This document shows positions 48,671 through 58,585 of a DNA stretch of 64,000 bases, piece after piece. The notes under the pieces were generated by a model. It saw only the letters and a program-made list of their open reading frames with translations, was not told where the DNA came from and ran no database searches. The stretch spans positions 744,001-808,000 of the forward strand of contig NZ_CP045701.2 in assembly GCF_009601685.2 (NCBI RefSeq). Direction: 5' to 3'. Both the position numbers and the translations under genes were made by a program. The first letter of the stretch is position 1; every line of letters starts with the position of its first letter. Source of the stretch: Pseudomonas brassicacearum. Lineage in GTDB: Bacteria > Pseudomonadota > Gammaproteobacteria > Pseudomonadales > Pseudomonadaceae.

Positions 48671-48732
48671 GGTCGAGGCTCAGGACGGAGGAGGACGACG
48701 GGAGTCTATCAGGCGCTGCCGCGTCTGTCGGC

Positions 48733-51507
48733 TCAGGAGGTCTGTGCCGTTCGGTTCTGCTGTTCGCGCTGGGCCACCCAATGTTCGATCAGCTCGCGCA
48801 ACTGCGACAGTTCCACCGGCTTGGCCATGTGCCCGTCCATGCCCGCCTGACGGGCGCGCTCCTTGTGTTCGGCCAGGATATGCGCCGTGAGCGCCACCAC
48901 GGGCGTGCGGGTGCGCTGGTTGCCCATTTCCCAGGCACGCAATTGCTGGGTGGCGGAAAAGCCGTCGAGAATCGGCATTTCGCAGTCCATCAGCACCAGG
49001 TCGTAGCGATGCTCCTTCATGGCCTTGAGGGCTTCTTCGCCGTTGCTGGCGGTATCGGGTTGCAGGTTGAGCTTGCCGAGCATGCCGCGGATGACCTTGG
49101 TGGAAATACTGTTGTCCTCGGCCACCAGGATGCGGAAATCGCTCGGCACCTTCACCGGGATGGGTGGGCCGGCGTTCACCTGCACATTTGTCGCCTGGCC
49201 CCGGTTGCGCTGGTTCAGCTCGTCCGCCAGGGTGGTCTTGAGGGTGTAGCCGGCCACCGGTTTGGCAAGGATGCGCTTGACCCCGCTATTGCGTGCCACG
49301 ATCTTGCTCGGCGCATTGCTGATACCAGTGAGCATGATCAACAGGATGTCGTGGTTCAGACTCGGGTCTTCCTTGATCTTGGCCGCCAGTTGCATGCCGG
49401 TCATGCCCGGCATGTTCTGGTCCAGCAACACCACGTCGAAATAATCACGCAGGTGCGCCTTGGTGCGCAGCAGCGCCAGGGCTTCCTTGCCCGATGGCAC
49501 CGCACTGACGTTCAGGCCCCAGGCACTGCACTGTTGCACCAGCACTTTGCGGCAGGTGTCGTTGTCGTCGACGATCAACACCCGCGCCCCTTGCAGCGGG
49601 CTATCGAGGTCGGAAGTCGGATGTTCGAGGCGATCCGGGTCCAGCGGCAGGGTCAGCCACAAGGTGCTGCCCTGGTTGCTGCCGCTTTTGATACCGAACT
49701 CCCCGTGCATCAGGATGATCAACTGGCGGGCGATGACCAGGCCCAGGTTGCCCCCCAGGCGCGTGGCCGACAGGAAATTCTTGCTGTGCAGCTCGGCGTG
49801 CATCAGCGTGTCGCGCTCTTCGGCGTCCATCGGCGTCCCGCTGTCCTGCACGGCGATGCGCAGGCGCGGTTGATTGCTGCGCTCGTCGAGGGCGACGACG
49901 ATCAACACTTCGCCCTCGTCGGTTTTCTTCAGGGCGTTTTCCAGCAGGCTCAGCAGCGCCTGGCGCAGCCGCGTCGGGTCACCGCTGATCACACGCGGTA
50001 CCTGGGGCTGGATGAAGCTGATCAGCTCGACATTCTGCTGTTCGGCCTTGGCACGGAAGATACTCAGGCAATCCTCGATCAGTGCATTGAGGTCGAACTG
50101 CACGTCGTCCAGTTCGATCTGCCCGGATTCGAGCCGGGAAATGTCGAGGATCTCGTTGATCAGGGTCAGCAGCTCATTGCCGGCGCTGTGGATCGTCTGC
50201 ACGTAGTCGCGTTGCTTGACCGACAATGGCGTACCCAGCAGCAGCTCGGTCATGCCCAGCACGCCGTTCATCGGGGTGCGGATCTCGTGGCTGATCTTGG
50301 CCAGGAACTCGGCCTTGGCATTGATCTCGGCATTGCTCGCCGCCAGGTCGCGGCTGATGCTGAACCGGCTTTCGTTGATCGAGCGCTGGCGTTCGCCCAG
50401 GGCGACACTCATCAACAGGCCGCTGATGCAGATGAAGATCAGCAGGGTGATGATCAAGCCCTGGGGAGGAACTTCCGTGAGCCCTTGCAGTGCCGGAAGG
50501 ATGATCAGCGTGCCCAGGTTGAAGACCACCATGGCCGCGACGAACAGCCTGGCCGGGCGGTAGCCCTTTTGCCAGTGCCAGGCGCTGACGAGCAGCATGC
50601 TCAGGCCGGCGAGGGCCACCAGGGCATAGGTCATGACATTGAGCGGCAGCGTGTTGACGAACAACAGCAACAGGCTGCACAGCATGACGAGCACAATGTC
50701 CCCCAGCAGCAGCCGGTTCAACGGGTGCGGCCCCAGGGGCGCGAAGAAACGGTAGGCGAACATCAGGCCGCAGGGCGCCGTCAACAGCAAGGCCAGGTAG
50801 GCCCCGGGCGTCTGGACGGCTGGCCAGTCGGGCAGCCAGGGCCCGGCCAGGTTCAGCAACAGCACCAGGCTGAGCATCAGCAGTCCTTCACAGGCTGCCA
50901 GCCACAGGCAACTGCGTGAGCGGGTGTAGGCATAGCGGGTGAGGTTGTGCAGGACCAGCATGGCGATGCAGCCGAACAGCAACCCATAGATCAGCGTCTG
51001 GTTCTGATCGGCCGCGGCCACGACGGCTGATTGCAAGGTGATGTAGGGGCGCAGTTCGTGGCGCGAGGCCAGTCGCAGGTAGACGTCGAGCGATTTGTCG
51101 CTGCGCGGCAGGGGCAGCATGAAATCGCTGCTGGGCACCACAGGTTCGGTGTGCGGCGTGGCATTGCCGCTGATTTGCTGGTCAACCAGGGCGTCGCCAT
51201 CCAGCACATAGAGGTTCAGGCGTGACAGGTCGGGCGCAAAGATGCGCAGGATCTGTTCGTGTCTGTCGGGGGCCAGGCGGAAACGCAACCACAATGCCCC
51301 GTCGGGCTCGGCGGCCTTGAGGCGGTCCAGGTCGATGGGGCTGAATTGATTGGTGTAGCGGGCAGAGCGGATGTCGCTCAGCGTCAGGTCACCCTGTTCG
51401 TCGAGCAATACCGCCCAGCCACTGCCTGGCGCGGCCTGGGCCGGGAGCATGCAGAGCAGCGTCAGCAGGGTGACGGTAAGGCCTATGGCGATCCTGAGCC
51501 AGCGCAC
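48733..51507 (-). CDS. retS: hybrid sensor kinase RetS
   Basis: A 924-aa hybrid kinase. Order: signal peptide, periplasmic 7TMR-DISMED2 sensor (about 28-165), seven-helix 7TMR-DISM segment (about 170-370), HisKA with H407 (KISHEIRTPMNG), HATPase (RLGGNLGLVIARQL), receiver 1 with D696 and receiver 2 with D841. Each phospho-residue is exactly 17 below P. aeruginosa RetS (H424, D713, D858). RetS dampens GacS and so limits RsmY/Z, favouring motility and acute virulence over biofilm. Position next to purD-purH-fis matches P. aeruginosa PA4856. Confidence 0.93.
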   Translation of the reverse strand: MRWLRIAIGLTVTLLTLLCMLPAQAAPGSGWAVLLDEQGDLTLSDIRSARYTNQFSPIDLDRLKAAEPDGALWLRFRLAPDRHEQILRIFAPDLSRLNLYVLDGDALVDQQISGNATPHTEPVVPSSDFMLPLPRSDKSLDVYLRLASRHELRPYITLQSAVVAAADQNQTLIYGLLFGCIAMLVLHNLTRYAYTRSRSCLWLAACEGLLMLSLVLLLNLAGPWLPDWPAVQTPGAYLALLLTAPCGLMFAYRFFAPLGPHPLNRLLLGDIVLVMLCSLLLLFVNTLPLNVMTYALVALAGLSMLLVSAWHWQKGYRPARLFVAAMVVFNLGTLIILPALQGLTEVPPQGLIITLLIFICISGLLMSVALGERQRSINESRFSISRDLAASNAEINAKAEFLAKISHEIRTPMNGVLGMTELLLGTPLSVKQRDYVQTIHSAGNELLTLINEILDISRLESGQIELDDVQFDLNALIEDCLSIFRAKAEQQNVELISFIQPQVPRVISGDPTRLRQALLSLLENALKKTDEGEVLIVVALDERSNQPRLRIAVQDSGTPMDAEERDTLMHAELHSKNFLSATRLGGNLGLVIARQLIILMHGEFGIKSGSNQGSTLWLTLPLDPDRLEHPTSDLDSPLQGARVLIVDDNDTCRKVLVQQCSAWGLNVSAVPSGKEALALLRTKAHLRDYFDVVLLDQNMPGMTGMQLAAKIKEDPSLNHDILLIMLTGISNAPSKIVARNSGVKRILAKPVAGYTLKTTLADELNQRNRGQATNVQVNAGPPIPVKVPSDFRILVAEDNSISTKVIRGMLGKLNLQPDTASNGEEALKAMKEHRYDLVLMDCEMPILDGFSATQQLRAWEMGNQRTRTPVVALTAHILAEHKERARQAGMDGHMAKPVELSQLRELIEHWVAQREQQNRTAQTS

Positions 51508-51565
51508 GGCGAAATCCCTTCGTAGGTTGATGCCAGATTATAACTATGCGCGGCGCCGGAACAGT

Positions 51566-51592
51566 CAGGCAAGGGCCGCAGACCCTTGCCTG
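51566..51592. terminator. inverted repeat after purD
   Basis: CAGGCAAGGG and CCCTTGCCTG form a perfect 10-bp stem just beyond the purD stop codon and before retS. There is no clear T-tract. Confidence 0.5.
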
Positions 51593-51606
51593 GCTGAATG
51601 GCTGGG

Positions 51607-52902
51607 TTATTCCAGATTTTCGCCACGCTCGCGGGCAATGGCGCGGTAGCCAATGTCCTTGCGGTAGAAGCAACCTTCCCAGTCGATCTCGGCGGCAAGC
51701 TTGTAGGCCTGCTGCTGAGCTTCGTCGACACTGGCGCCCATGGCGGTGGCGCAAAGCACACGACCGCCGGCGGTAACCACTTGCCCATCCTTCAACGCGG
51801 TGCCCGCGTGGAAGACCTTGCCGTCCAGCCGGGCTGCGGCGTCCAGACCCTGGATCGCGCTACCCTTGGCATAGTCGCCCGGGTATCCGCCTGCCGCCAA
51901 TACAACCCCGACGCTTGGGCGCGGATCCCATTGGGCTTCGACCTTGTCCAGTGCCTGGGCCAGCGCGGCCTCGACCAGCAGGACCAGGCTCGATTGCAGG
52001 CGCAGCATCACCGGCTGGGTCTCAGGATCGCCGAAACGGCAGTTGAATTCGATGACTTTTGGGTTACCAGCCTTGTCGATCATCAGGCCAGCATAGAGGA
52101 AACCAGTGTAGACGTTGCCTTCCTCGGCCATGCCGCGCACGGTCGGCCAGATCACCTGGTCCATGACGCGCTGGTGGACCTGGGCGGTCACCACCGGGGC
52201 CGGAGAGTACGCACCCATGCCGCCCGTGTTCGGGCCGCTGTCGCCATCGCCAACACGCTTGTGGTCCTGGCTGGTGGCCATTGGCAGGACGTTCTTGCCA
52301 TCGACCATGACGATGAAGCTGGCTTCCTCGCCGTCGAGGAACTCTTCGATCACCACACGGGAGCCGGCGTCACCGAAGGCGTTGCCGGCGAGCATGTCGC
52401 GCACGGCGTCTTCGGCCTCGGCCAGGGTCATGGCAACGATCACGCCTTTACCGGCGGCCAGGCCGTCGGCCTTGATCACGATCGGTGCGCCTTTCTCGCG
52501 CAGGTACGCCAGGGCCGGTTCGATTTCGGTGAAGTTCTGGTAGTCGGCGGTCGGGATCTTGTGACGCGCCAGGAAATCCTTGGTAAACGCTTTCGAGCCT
52601 TCCAGCTGCGCGGCGCCGGCAGTCGGGCCGAAGCAGTCCAGGCCACGGGAGCGGAACAGATCGACCACACCGGCAACCAGCGGCACTTCCGGGCCGACGA
52701 TGGTCAGCGAGACGTTCTTCTCGGCGAAGTCGGCCAGTTGCTCCAGGGCCAGTACGTCGATGGCGACGTTTTCGCACTTGGCTTCGATGGCGGTGCCGGC
52801 ATTGCCCGGGGCCACGAAAACCTTCTGCACACGAGGGTCCTGGGCCACTTTCCAGGCCAAGGCGTGTTCGCGGCCACCGCTGCCAATGATCAAAACATTC
52901 AT
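51607..52902 (-). CDS. purD: phosphoribosylamine-glycine ligase
   Basis: A 431-aa ATP-grasp enzyme, second step of purine synthesis. MNVLIIGSGGREHALAWK, GPEVPLVAGVVDLFRS and VIKADGLAAGKGVIVA (ATP loop) are typical. EFNCRFGDPETQ carries the Mg-binding residues. The start at 52902 is canonical; the longer ORF runs into a repeat. It follows purH on the same strand. Confidence 0.97.
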   Translation of the reverse strand: MNVLIIGSGGREHALAWKVAQDPRVQKVFVAPGNAGTAIEAKCENVAIDVLALEQLADFAEKNVSLTIVGPEVPLVAGVVDLFRSRGLDCFGPTAGAAQLEGSKAFTKDFLARHKIPTADYQNFTEIEPALAYLREKGAPIVIKADGLAAGKGVIVAMTLAEAEDAVRDMLAGNAFGDAGSRVVIEEFLDGEEASFIVMVDGKNVLPMATSQDHKRVGDGDSGPNTGGMGAYSPAPVVTAQVHQRVMDQVIWPTVRGMAEEGNVYTGFLYAGLMIDKAGNPKVIEFNCRFGDPETQPVMLRLQSSLVLLVEAALAQALDKVEAQWDPRPSVGVVLAAGGYPGDYAKGSAIQGLDAAARLDGKVFHAGTALKDGQVVTAGGRVLCATAMGASVDEAQQQAYKLAAEIDWEGCFYRKDIGYRAIARERGENLE

Positions 52903-52940
52903 TTCAAAAACCTCAAAACTGTGGGAGGCGCTGCAATCCC

Positions 52941-53040
52941 CTGTAGGCGCTGACGAGTGAAACGAGGCTGCGATCTTTGATGTTGCTTTCACAGCCAGAT
53001 CAAAAGATCGCAGCCTCGTTTCACTCGTCAGCTCCTACAA
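52941..53040. repeat. inverted repeat between purH and purD
   Basis: CTGACGAGTGAAACGAGGCT and its inverted copy AGCCTCGTTTCACTCGTCAG form a long hairpin in the 151-bp purH-purD gap, near GATCAAAAGATCGC. Confidence 0.8.
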
Positions 53041-53053
53041 GGGGAGCGGTGTA

Positions 53054-54661
53054 TCAGTGACGGAAGTGGCGCATGCCGGTGAATACCATGGCGATGCCAG
53101 CCTCGTCGGCCGCGGCGATCACTTCGTTGTCACGCATCGAACCACCCGGCTGGATCACGGCGGTGATGCCGACTTTGGCCGCGTTGTCGATACCGTCGCG
53201 GAACGGGAAGAACGCATCAGAGGCCATGACCGCGCCTTGTACCTGCAAACCGGCGTGCTCAGCCTTGATGGCGGCGATGCGAGCCGAGTTCACGCGGCTC
53301 ATCTGGCCGGCGCCGACACCAATGGTCTGGCGATTCTTGGCGTAGACGATGGCGTTGGACTTGACGTACTTGGCGACTTTCCAGGCGAAGATCAGGTCGT
53401 TGATTTCCTGCTCGCTCGGGGCGCGCTTGGTCACCACTTTCAGGTCTTCGCTGCCGATCATGCCGATGTCGCGGCTCTGGACCAGCAGGCCGCCATTGAC
53501 GCGTTTGTAGTCCCAGGCCGGCGCACGGTCGGCCGACCATTGGCCGCAGGCCAGCAGGCGCACATTGGCCTTGGCGGCAACGATGGCGCGGGCTTCTTCA
53601 GTGACCGACGGGGCGATGATCACTTCGACGAACTGGCGCTCGACGATGGCCTTGGCGGTCTCGGCGTCCAGCTCACGGTTGAAGGCGATGATGCCGCCGA
53701 AGGCCGACTCGGTGTCGGTGGCGTAGGCCAGCTCGTAGGCCTGGCGGATGCCGCCCTCGGCGTCCGGGCTGACGGCCACGCCGCACGGGTTGGCGTGCTT
53801 GACGATCACGCAGGCGGGCTTGACGAAGCTCTTCACGCATTCCAGCGCGGCGTCGGTGTCGGCCACGTTGTTGAACGACAGTTCCTTGCCTTGCAGCTGG
53901 GTGGCGGTGGCAATGCCGACTTCGGCAGGTTTGGCTTCCACGTAGAACGCCGCGCTCTGGTGCGGGTTCTCGCCGTAGCGCATTTCCTGGGCCTTGACGA
54001 ACTGGGTGTTGAAGGTGCGTGGGAATTCGCTGCGGCCTTCGGTCGACAGGGTTTCAGCGGCCTGGTTCACGGTGCCCATGTAGTTGGCGATCATGCCGTC
54101 GTAGGCGGCGGTGTGTTCGAACGCCTTGAGCATCAGGTCGAAACGCTGGGCGTAGGTCAGGCCGCCGGCCTTGAGGTTTTCCAGCACGCTGGCGTAGTCG
54201 CTGGCGTTGACCACGATGGCCACGTCCTTGTGGTTCTTGGCCGCCGAGCGGACCATGGTCGGGCCGCCGATGTCGATGTTCTCGATGGCAGTCGGCAGGT
54301 CGCAGCCGGGCTTGTTGATGGTGGCTTCGAACGGGTAGAGGTTGACCGCTACCAGGTCGATCGGCTTGATGCCGTGTTCGTTCATGATGGCGTCGTCGAT
54401 GCCGCGACGGCCGAGGATCCCGCCGTGGATTTTCGGGTGCAGGGTCTTGACCCGACCGTCCATCATTTCTGCAAAACCGGTGTAGTCCGCGACTTCCACT
54501 GCGGCGACGCCGTTGTCCTGCAGCAGCTTGAAGGTCCCGCCGGTGGAGAGAATCTCGACGCCCAGCTGTTGCAGTTCGCGGGCGAATTCGAGGATCCCGG
54601 TCTTGTCGGAGACGCTGATCAAGGCGCGGCGGATCGGCAGGCGGGTGGTCTGGTCGGTCAT
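53054..54661 (-). CDS. purH: bifunctional AICAR transformylase / IMP cyclohydrolase
   Basis: A 535-aa enzyme that completes IMP synthesis. The N-terminal cyclohydrolase ([31 protein letters not shown]) is followed by the transformylase domain ([35 protein letters not shown]). The catalytic Lys-His pair VKHANPCG is intact. The start at 54661 matches other Pseudomonas PurH proteins; two upstream in-frame ATGs exist. A terminator separates it from fis. Confidence 0.97.
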   Translation of the reverse strand: MTDQTTRLPIRRALISVSDKTGILEFARELQQLGVEILSTGGTFKLLQDNGVAAVEVADYTGFAEMMDGRVKTLHPKIHGGILGRRGIDDAIMNEHGIKPIDLVAVNLYPFEATINKPGCDLPTAIENIDIGGPTMVRSAAKNHKDVAIVVNASDYASVLENLKAGGLTYAQRFDLMLKAFEHTAAYDGMIANYMGTVNQAAETLSTEGRSEFPRTFNTQFVKAQEMRYGENPHQSAAFYVEAKPAEVGIATATQLQGKELSFNNVADTDAALECVKSFVKPACVIVKHANPCGVAVSPDAEGGIRQAYELAYATDTESAFGGIIAFNRELDAETAKAIVERQFVEVIIAPSVTEEARAIVAAKANVRLLACGQWSADRAPAWDYKRVNGGLLVQSRDIGMIGSEDLKVVTKRAPSEQEINDLIFAWKVAKYVKSNAIVYAKNRQTIGVGAGQMSRVNSARIAAIKAEHAGLQVQGAVMASDAFFPFRDGIDNAAKVGITAVIQPGGSMRDNEVIAAADEAGIAMVFTGMRHFRH

Positions 54662-54693
54662 TTCAATTTCCATCAAAAGCAAGGGAAGTCAGC

Positions 54694-54727
54694 AAAAAAG
54701 GCGACCGTTTTTTACGCGGGCGCCTTT
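54694..54727 (-). terminator. rho-independent terminator of dusB-fis
   Basis: On the minus strand AAAGGCG..CGCCTTTTTT forms a stem followed by a T-run, between the fis stop codon and the purH start. It would end the dusB-fis transcript and give purH its own promoter downstream. Confidence 0.75.
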
Positions 54728-54744
54728 CTGGTTTGATTGAATGC

Positions 54745-55065
54745 TTACAGCAGATCGTACTGCTTGAGTTTCTTGCGCAGGGTGCCGCGGTTCAAGCCCA
54801 GCAGCTCACTGGCCTTGGTCTGGTTGCCCTTGACGTAGTTCATCACGCTTTCGAGCAGAGGCGCCTCGACTTCGGAAAGCACCAGGTTGTACACATCCGT
54901 GACGGCAGCGCCCTCAAGGTGGGCGAAATAATTGTGCAGCGCCTTCTCGACACTCCCGCGAAGGGTCTGGCCTTCTTCGCTGGGCGTATTGAGGTGCTGT
55001 TTCAAATTCACGTTGTCGCTCACGGGTGTTGTTCCACTCACTAAAGTCTCGGTCATCATCGTCAT
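54745..55065 (-). CDS. fis: nucleoid protein and factor for inversion stimulation Fis
   Basis: A 106-aa dimeric DNA-bending protein. The C-terminal helix-turn-helix [22 protein letters not shown] is the Fis signature. The N-terminal arm [21 protein letters not shown] is typical of pseudomonads. Its ATG overlaps the dusB stop (ATGA), the classic dusB-fis operon. Confidence 0.97.
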   Translation of the reverse strand: MTMMTETLVSGTTPVSDNVNLKQHLNTPSEEGQTLRGSVEKALHNYFAHLEGAAVTDVYNLVLSEVEAPLLESVMNYVKGNQTKASELLGLNRGTLRKKLKQYDLL

Positions 55066-56069
55066 GCGGCCACCCCTTCGTCCCCTGTCAGGCTCTTGTA
55101 ACGCTCAGCGAAGAACGCCTGAACGTCGGCGCATTGTGCTTGCGTACCATCCAAACGATTGAAACGGGCGCGAAACTCCCTGGCGCCCGGCAGGGTTGCG
55201 AGATACCAGCCCACATGCTTGCGAGCGATGCGTACGCCCATGACTTCTCCATAGAAGGCATGCAGCGCGGCCAGATGCTCTAGCAGAATACGTTCCACCT
55301 CGGACAGCTGCGGCGCAGCGAGCTTTTCGCCCGTGCGCAGGAAGTGTTCGATCTCACGAAAAATCCATGGCCGCCCCTGGGCGGCCCGACCGATCAACAG
55401 GCCATCGGCACCGGTCGCGTCCAGCACGTACCGGGCCTTCTCGGGCGAATCGATGTCGCCATTGGCAAAGACCGGAATCGACACCGCCTGCTTGATCGCG
55501 GCGATGGTGTCGTACTCGGCTTCGCCGGTGTACAGGTCGGCACGGGTGCGGCCGTGGACCGCCAGCGCCGTGATGCCCGCCTGTTCGGCGATCTTCGCCA
55601 CTACCAGGCCATTCTTGTTCTCCCGGTCCCAGCCGGTGCGGATCTTCAGGGTCACCGGCACATCCACTGCGGCGACGACCGCCTGCAGGATCTCGGTAAC
55701 CAGCGCTTCATCTTTCAACAGTGCCGAACCTGCGGCCTTGTTGCAGACCTTCTTCGCCGGACAGCCCATGTTGATGTCGATGATCTGCGCCCCCAGCTCG
55801 ACGTTCGCCCGGGCCGCCTCCGCCAGCATCTGCGCGTCGCCACCGGCGATCTGTACCGAGCGGGGCTCGGGATCACCTTCGTGGATCATGCGCAGACGCG
55901 ATTTGCGGGTGTTCCACAAACTCATGTCGCTGGTGACCATTTCCGAAACCACCAATCCTGCACCCAGTCGCTTGCACAGCTGACGAAAGGGCTGGTCGGT
56001 GACCCCCGCCATAGGGGCGAGAACCAGGCCGTTCTGCAATGTATATGGGCCGATGCGTACCGCCGACAT
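55062..56069 (-). CDS. dusB: tRNA-dihydrouridine synthase B
   Basis: A 335-aa flavoprotein that reduces uridines to dihydrouridine in tRNA. The TIM-barrel has [13 protein letters not shown], the catalytic-loop motif [20 protein letters not shown] (active Cys) and [12 protein letters not shown] for FMN binding. First gene of the dusB-fis operon. Confidence 0.97.
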   Translation of the reverse strand: MSAVRIGPYTLQNGLVLAPMAGVTDQPFRQLCKRLGAGLVVSEMVTSDMSLWNTRKSRLRMIHEGDPEPRSVQIAGGDAQMLAEAARANVELGAQIIDINMGCPAKKVCNKAAGSALLKDEALVTEILQAVVAAVDVPVTLKIRTGWDRENKNGLVVAKIAEQAGITALAVHGRTRADLYTGEAEYDTIAAIKQAVSIPVFANGDIDSPEKARYVLDATGADGLLIGRAAQGRPWIFREIEHFLRTGEKLAAPQLSEVERILLEHLAALHAFYGEVMGVRIARKHVGWYLATLPGAREFRARFNRLDGTQAQCADVQAFFAERYKSLTGDEGVAA

Positions 56070-56254
56070 AGGACTTCCCTGAAGTGGGGCCGGATCATGA
56101 GACTTCGAAAAAGGGTTGGCATGATACCCGCTCTCGATGACTGGATAAAGATCGGATTGGATAAAATCTGAACAGCTATTTTGTTATCGCCAGCGGTTTG
56201 GTCTGGGTGGGGTTAGTCAGAAAGCTGTCGTCAATCGGCCGACCCGGGCCGGCT

Positions 56255-57481
56255 TCATTCGGGGGAATGGAAGCTCAGGCTGTAGTTCACCGCTCTGGGG
56301 CCAGGGTCCAGGATATCCAGCGCGATGTGAATGGGCGTCTGGGGCGGCATTTCGCCGCGGTCCTCGAGGTCGCCACCCAGGTACTCGCCGGGCTTGAAGC
56401 GACGGCTGGCGATCAGGTGTCCGTTGAGGTCGGCAAAGCGCAGCTCCAGCAACGGAAAAGGTTGGGAGAAGGGCGCACGGTTGTAGATGATCGCGTCCAC
56501 CACCAGGGCACCGCTGAACTCCGGATGGCTGCGCACCACCAGGTTGCTGCTCTTGATCTTGGCGATGTCGACCTTGGACGGTACTTCGCAGCCGATGGTC
56601 GGGCAGATTTGCAGGAACCACGGCCGGTACTGGTCCTGGCGGGCCAGTTCTTCGAAATGGTAGGCGATGTACTGGCCGCCCAGGGCCGCGCTGGCGAACA
56701 GTATCAGCAGGCCCCACAACAAACGTCGGCCCCAGGGCGAGCGGCGTTTGCGCCAGTCCAGTTGCAGCGGGTCGTCGTCCAGGTCGTGGAGGGCCTCGGC
56801 GCGTATCCCCGGCTCCTGGCGTTCCCGTGATTTGCGAAGCGGCACCGGTTGCTCGGGTTCGTCGTCGTGCTCGTCGGTGGCGGACAGGCGCTCGAGGTGT
56901 TCGTCGGGGTCGTCGTCCGGCGCCAGGTGGAGCGGGGCGACAGGCTCGTCGTCCGGTTCCAGTGGTTCAAGGGCCAGGGACAGGGACGGCTCGGTGCGCG
57001 GTGGCCGGGCCGGTTCGTGGGGTTCGAACGGTTCGATGGGGTCCTGGAGGATGGCTTCGGCGTGCTCGCTGGAAGATTCGCTGTACAGGCTGTCGGACCA
57101 GGCTTGCTGTTCGCTGGAGAGCGAGTCGCGTTGCGCGCTCAGGTTGTCTTCCCGGCGCCGGCCGGCATTGCCTGGCGCGCGATTGTCGCGCCGCTCCAGG
57201 CGCGCCAGTTCCTTGTCCAGGTCATCCAGGTCCAGCTCGGCGGCGCTCCATTGTTTCTGGCTGATCGCCCGGGGCAGAGTTTCGACCGCAGGTTTGGCGG
57301 TTGGCGCGACGGCAGGTGCCGGTTGCTTGGCGGTGCGTTGCTCCAGCAACTGTCGCGCGGCATTGAACACCTGCAGGCACGAGCCGCAACGAACCACCCC
57401 GCGGGCCACGCTCAATTGAGCATGGCTGACGCGAAAACGGGTGTGGCAATGCGGGCACTGGGTGACGAAGCTGTCAGTCAT
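56255..57481 (-). CDS. zinc-ribbon and DUF3426 domain protein
   Basis: A 408-aa protein. The N-terminal MJ0042-type zinc finger has CPHCHTRF and CGSCLQVF. A long acidic, low-complexity middle (about 60-250) leads to a single transmembrane helix (RRLLWGLLILFASAALGGQY). A C-terminal DUF3426 domain follows. Orientation places the zinc finger in the cytoplasm and DUF3426 outside. It follows prmA on the same strand. Function unknown. Confidence 0.9.
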   Translation of the reverse strand: MTDSFVTQCPHCHTRFRVSHAQLSVARGVVRCGSCLQVFNAARQLLEQRTAKQPAPAVAPTAKPAVETLPRAISQKQWSAAELDLDDLDKELARLERRDNRAPGNAGRRREDNLSAQRDSLSSEQQAWSDSLYSESSSEHAEAILQDPIEPFEPHEPARPPRTEPSLSLALEPLEPDDEPVAPLHLAPDDDPDEHLERLSATDEHDDEPEQPVPLRKSRERQEPGIRAEALHDLDDDPLQLDWRKRRSPWGRRLLWGLLILFASAALGGQYIAYHFEELARQDQYRPWFLQICPTIGCEVPSKVDIAKIKSSNLVVRSHPEFSGALVVDAIIYNRAPFSQPFPLLELRFADLNGHLIASRRFKPGEYLGGDLEDRGEMPPQTPIHIALDILDPGPRAVNYSLSFHSPE

Positions 57482-57511
57482 GCGGCAATCCGGTGAATAC
57501 AGGCGCTCATT

Positions 57512-58390
57512 CTAGCGCCGACGTCCGGTGATGCGCACCCAGCCATCGCGATTGGCGATCGGGTCCAGGTCAAAGTCCGCGGCATAAGCGGCGGCGACTT
57601 CTTCACCTTGTTCGGCGAGGATGCCCGACAGCGCCAGGCGTCCGCCCGGCTTGACCAGGCTCGACAGTTGCGGCGCCAGGGACACCAGCGGGCCTGCGAG
57701 GATGTTGGCCACCAGTACGTCGGCCTGGACTTGTGGCAGATCCTGCGGCAAGTACAGCGGGAACAGGGCATCGGCAATGTTATTGCGCCCGGCGTTGTCG
57801 CGGGAGGCTTCCAGGGCCTGGACGTCGATGTCGGTGCCGACCGCTTCCCTGGCGCCCAGCAGGAGCGCGGCAATCGCCAGGATCCCCGAGCCGCAGCCGA
57901 AGTCGAGTACGTTGCAGCCCTTCAGGTCCTGGCCGTCAAGCCATTCCAGGCACAGTGCGGTGGTCGGGTGGGTGCCGGTGCCGAACGCCAGGCCCGGGTC
58001 CAGCAGCAGGTTGACTGCGTCCGGCTCTGGCGCGGCATGCCAGCTCGGGACGATCCACAGGCGTTGGCCGAAACGCATCGGCTGGAAATTGTCCATCCAG
58101 CTGCGTTCCCAGTCCTGGTCTTCGATCACTTCGCTGTGATGCTCGGGCAGCGGGCTGCCGGTCAGCAGCTCGAGATGGGCCAGCACGCTGGTCGCCTCGG
58201 TGCCGTCTTCGAACAGGGCCAGCAGGTGGGTGTGGGACCACAGCGGGGTGGTGTTGAGCTCCGGCTCGAAGATCGGCTGGTCTTCGGCGTCCATGAAGGT
58301 TACCGATACAGCGCCTACTTCAAGAAACGCGTCTTCGTAGGTTTCGGCTTGTTCCGGGCTGATGGCCAGACGTACTTGTAGCCAAGGCAT
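57512..58390 (-). CDS. prmA: ribosomal protein L11 methyltransferase
   Basis: A 292-aa SAM-dependent enzyme that trimethylates L11. N-terminal substrate domain [20 protein letters not shown]; motif [21 protein letters not shown]; post-motif [15 protein letters not shown]. The start at 58390 is the family start; the longer ORF is spurious. It is divergent from the giant toxin-like gene. Confidence 0.96.
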   Translation of the reverse strand: MPWLQVRLAISPEQAETYEDAFLEVGAVSVTFMDAEDQPIFEPELNTTPLWSHTHLLALFEDGTEATSVLAHLELLTGSPLPEHHSEVIEDQDWERSWMDNFQPMRFGQRLWIVPSWHAAPEPDAVNLLLDPGLAFGTGTHPTTALCLEWLDGQDLKGCNVLDFGCGSGILAIAALLLGAREAVGTDIDVQALEASRDNAGRNNIADALFPLYLPQDLPQVQADVLVANILAGPLVSLAPQLSSLVKPGGRLALSGILAEQGEEVAAAYAADFDLDPIANRDGWVRITGRRR

Positions 58391-58585
58391 GGCGGGCACC
58401 TTTGGAAAAAAATCTACAGGGGGCAGCGCAGGGCTGCAAAGGCGCGCAGTGTACGCCAGGTCGCCGCCAAAGTGGATAAGCGAGTCTCGTGCCGTTCGGG
58501 TGGGTGTTTCGAATATATATATGTATGCCATGGGCGTATCGCCGGGAGGATAAGGTGCCGGTCCACACAACAAGGAGGAATGTGT

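Noticed and set aside
48781..50919. A 712-codon plus-strand ORF opposite retS
   Set aside because: Antisense shadow of retS; Gln/His/Arg-rich low-complexity translation without motifs.
53057..54736. A 559-codon plus-strand ORF opposite purH
   Set aside because: It is the exact antisense of purH, has a composition typical of GC-rich shadow frames (G/V/H/Q rich), and no ribosome site or family pattern.
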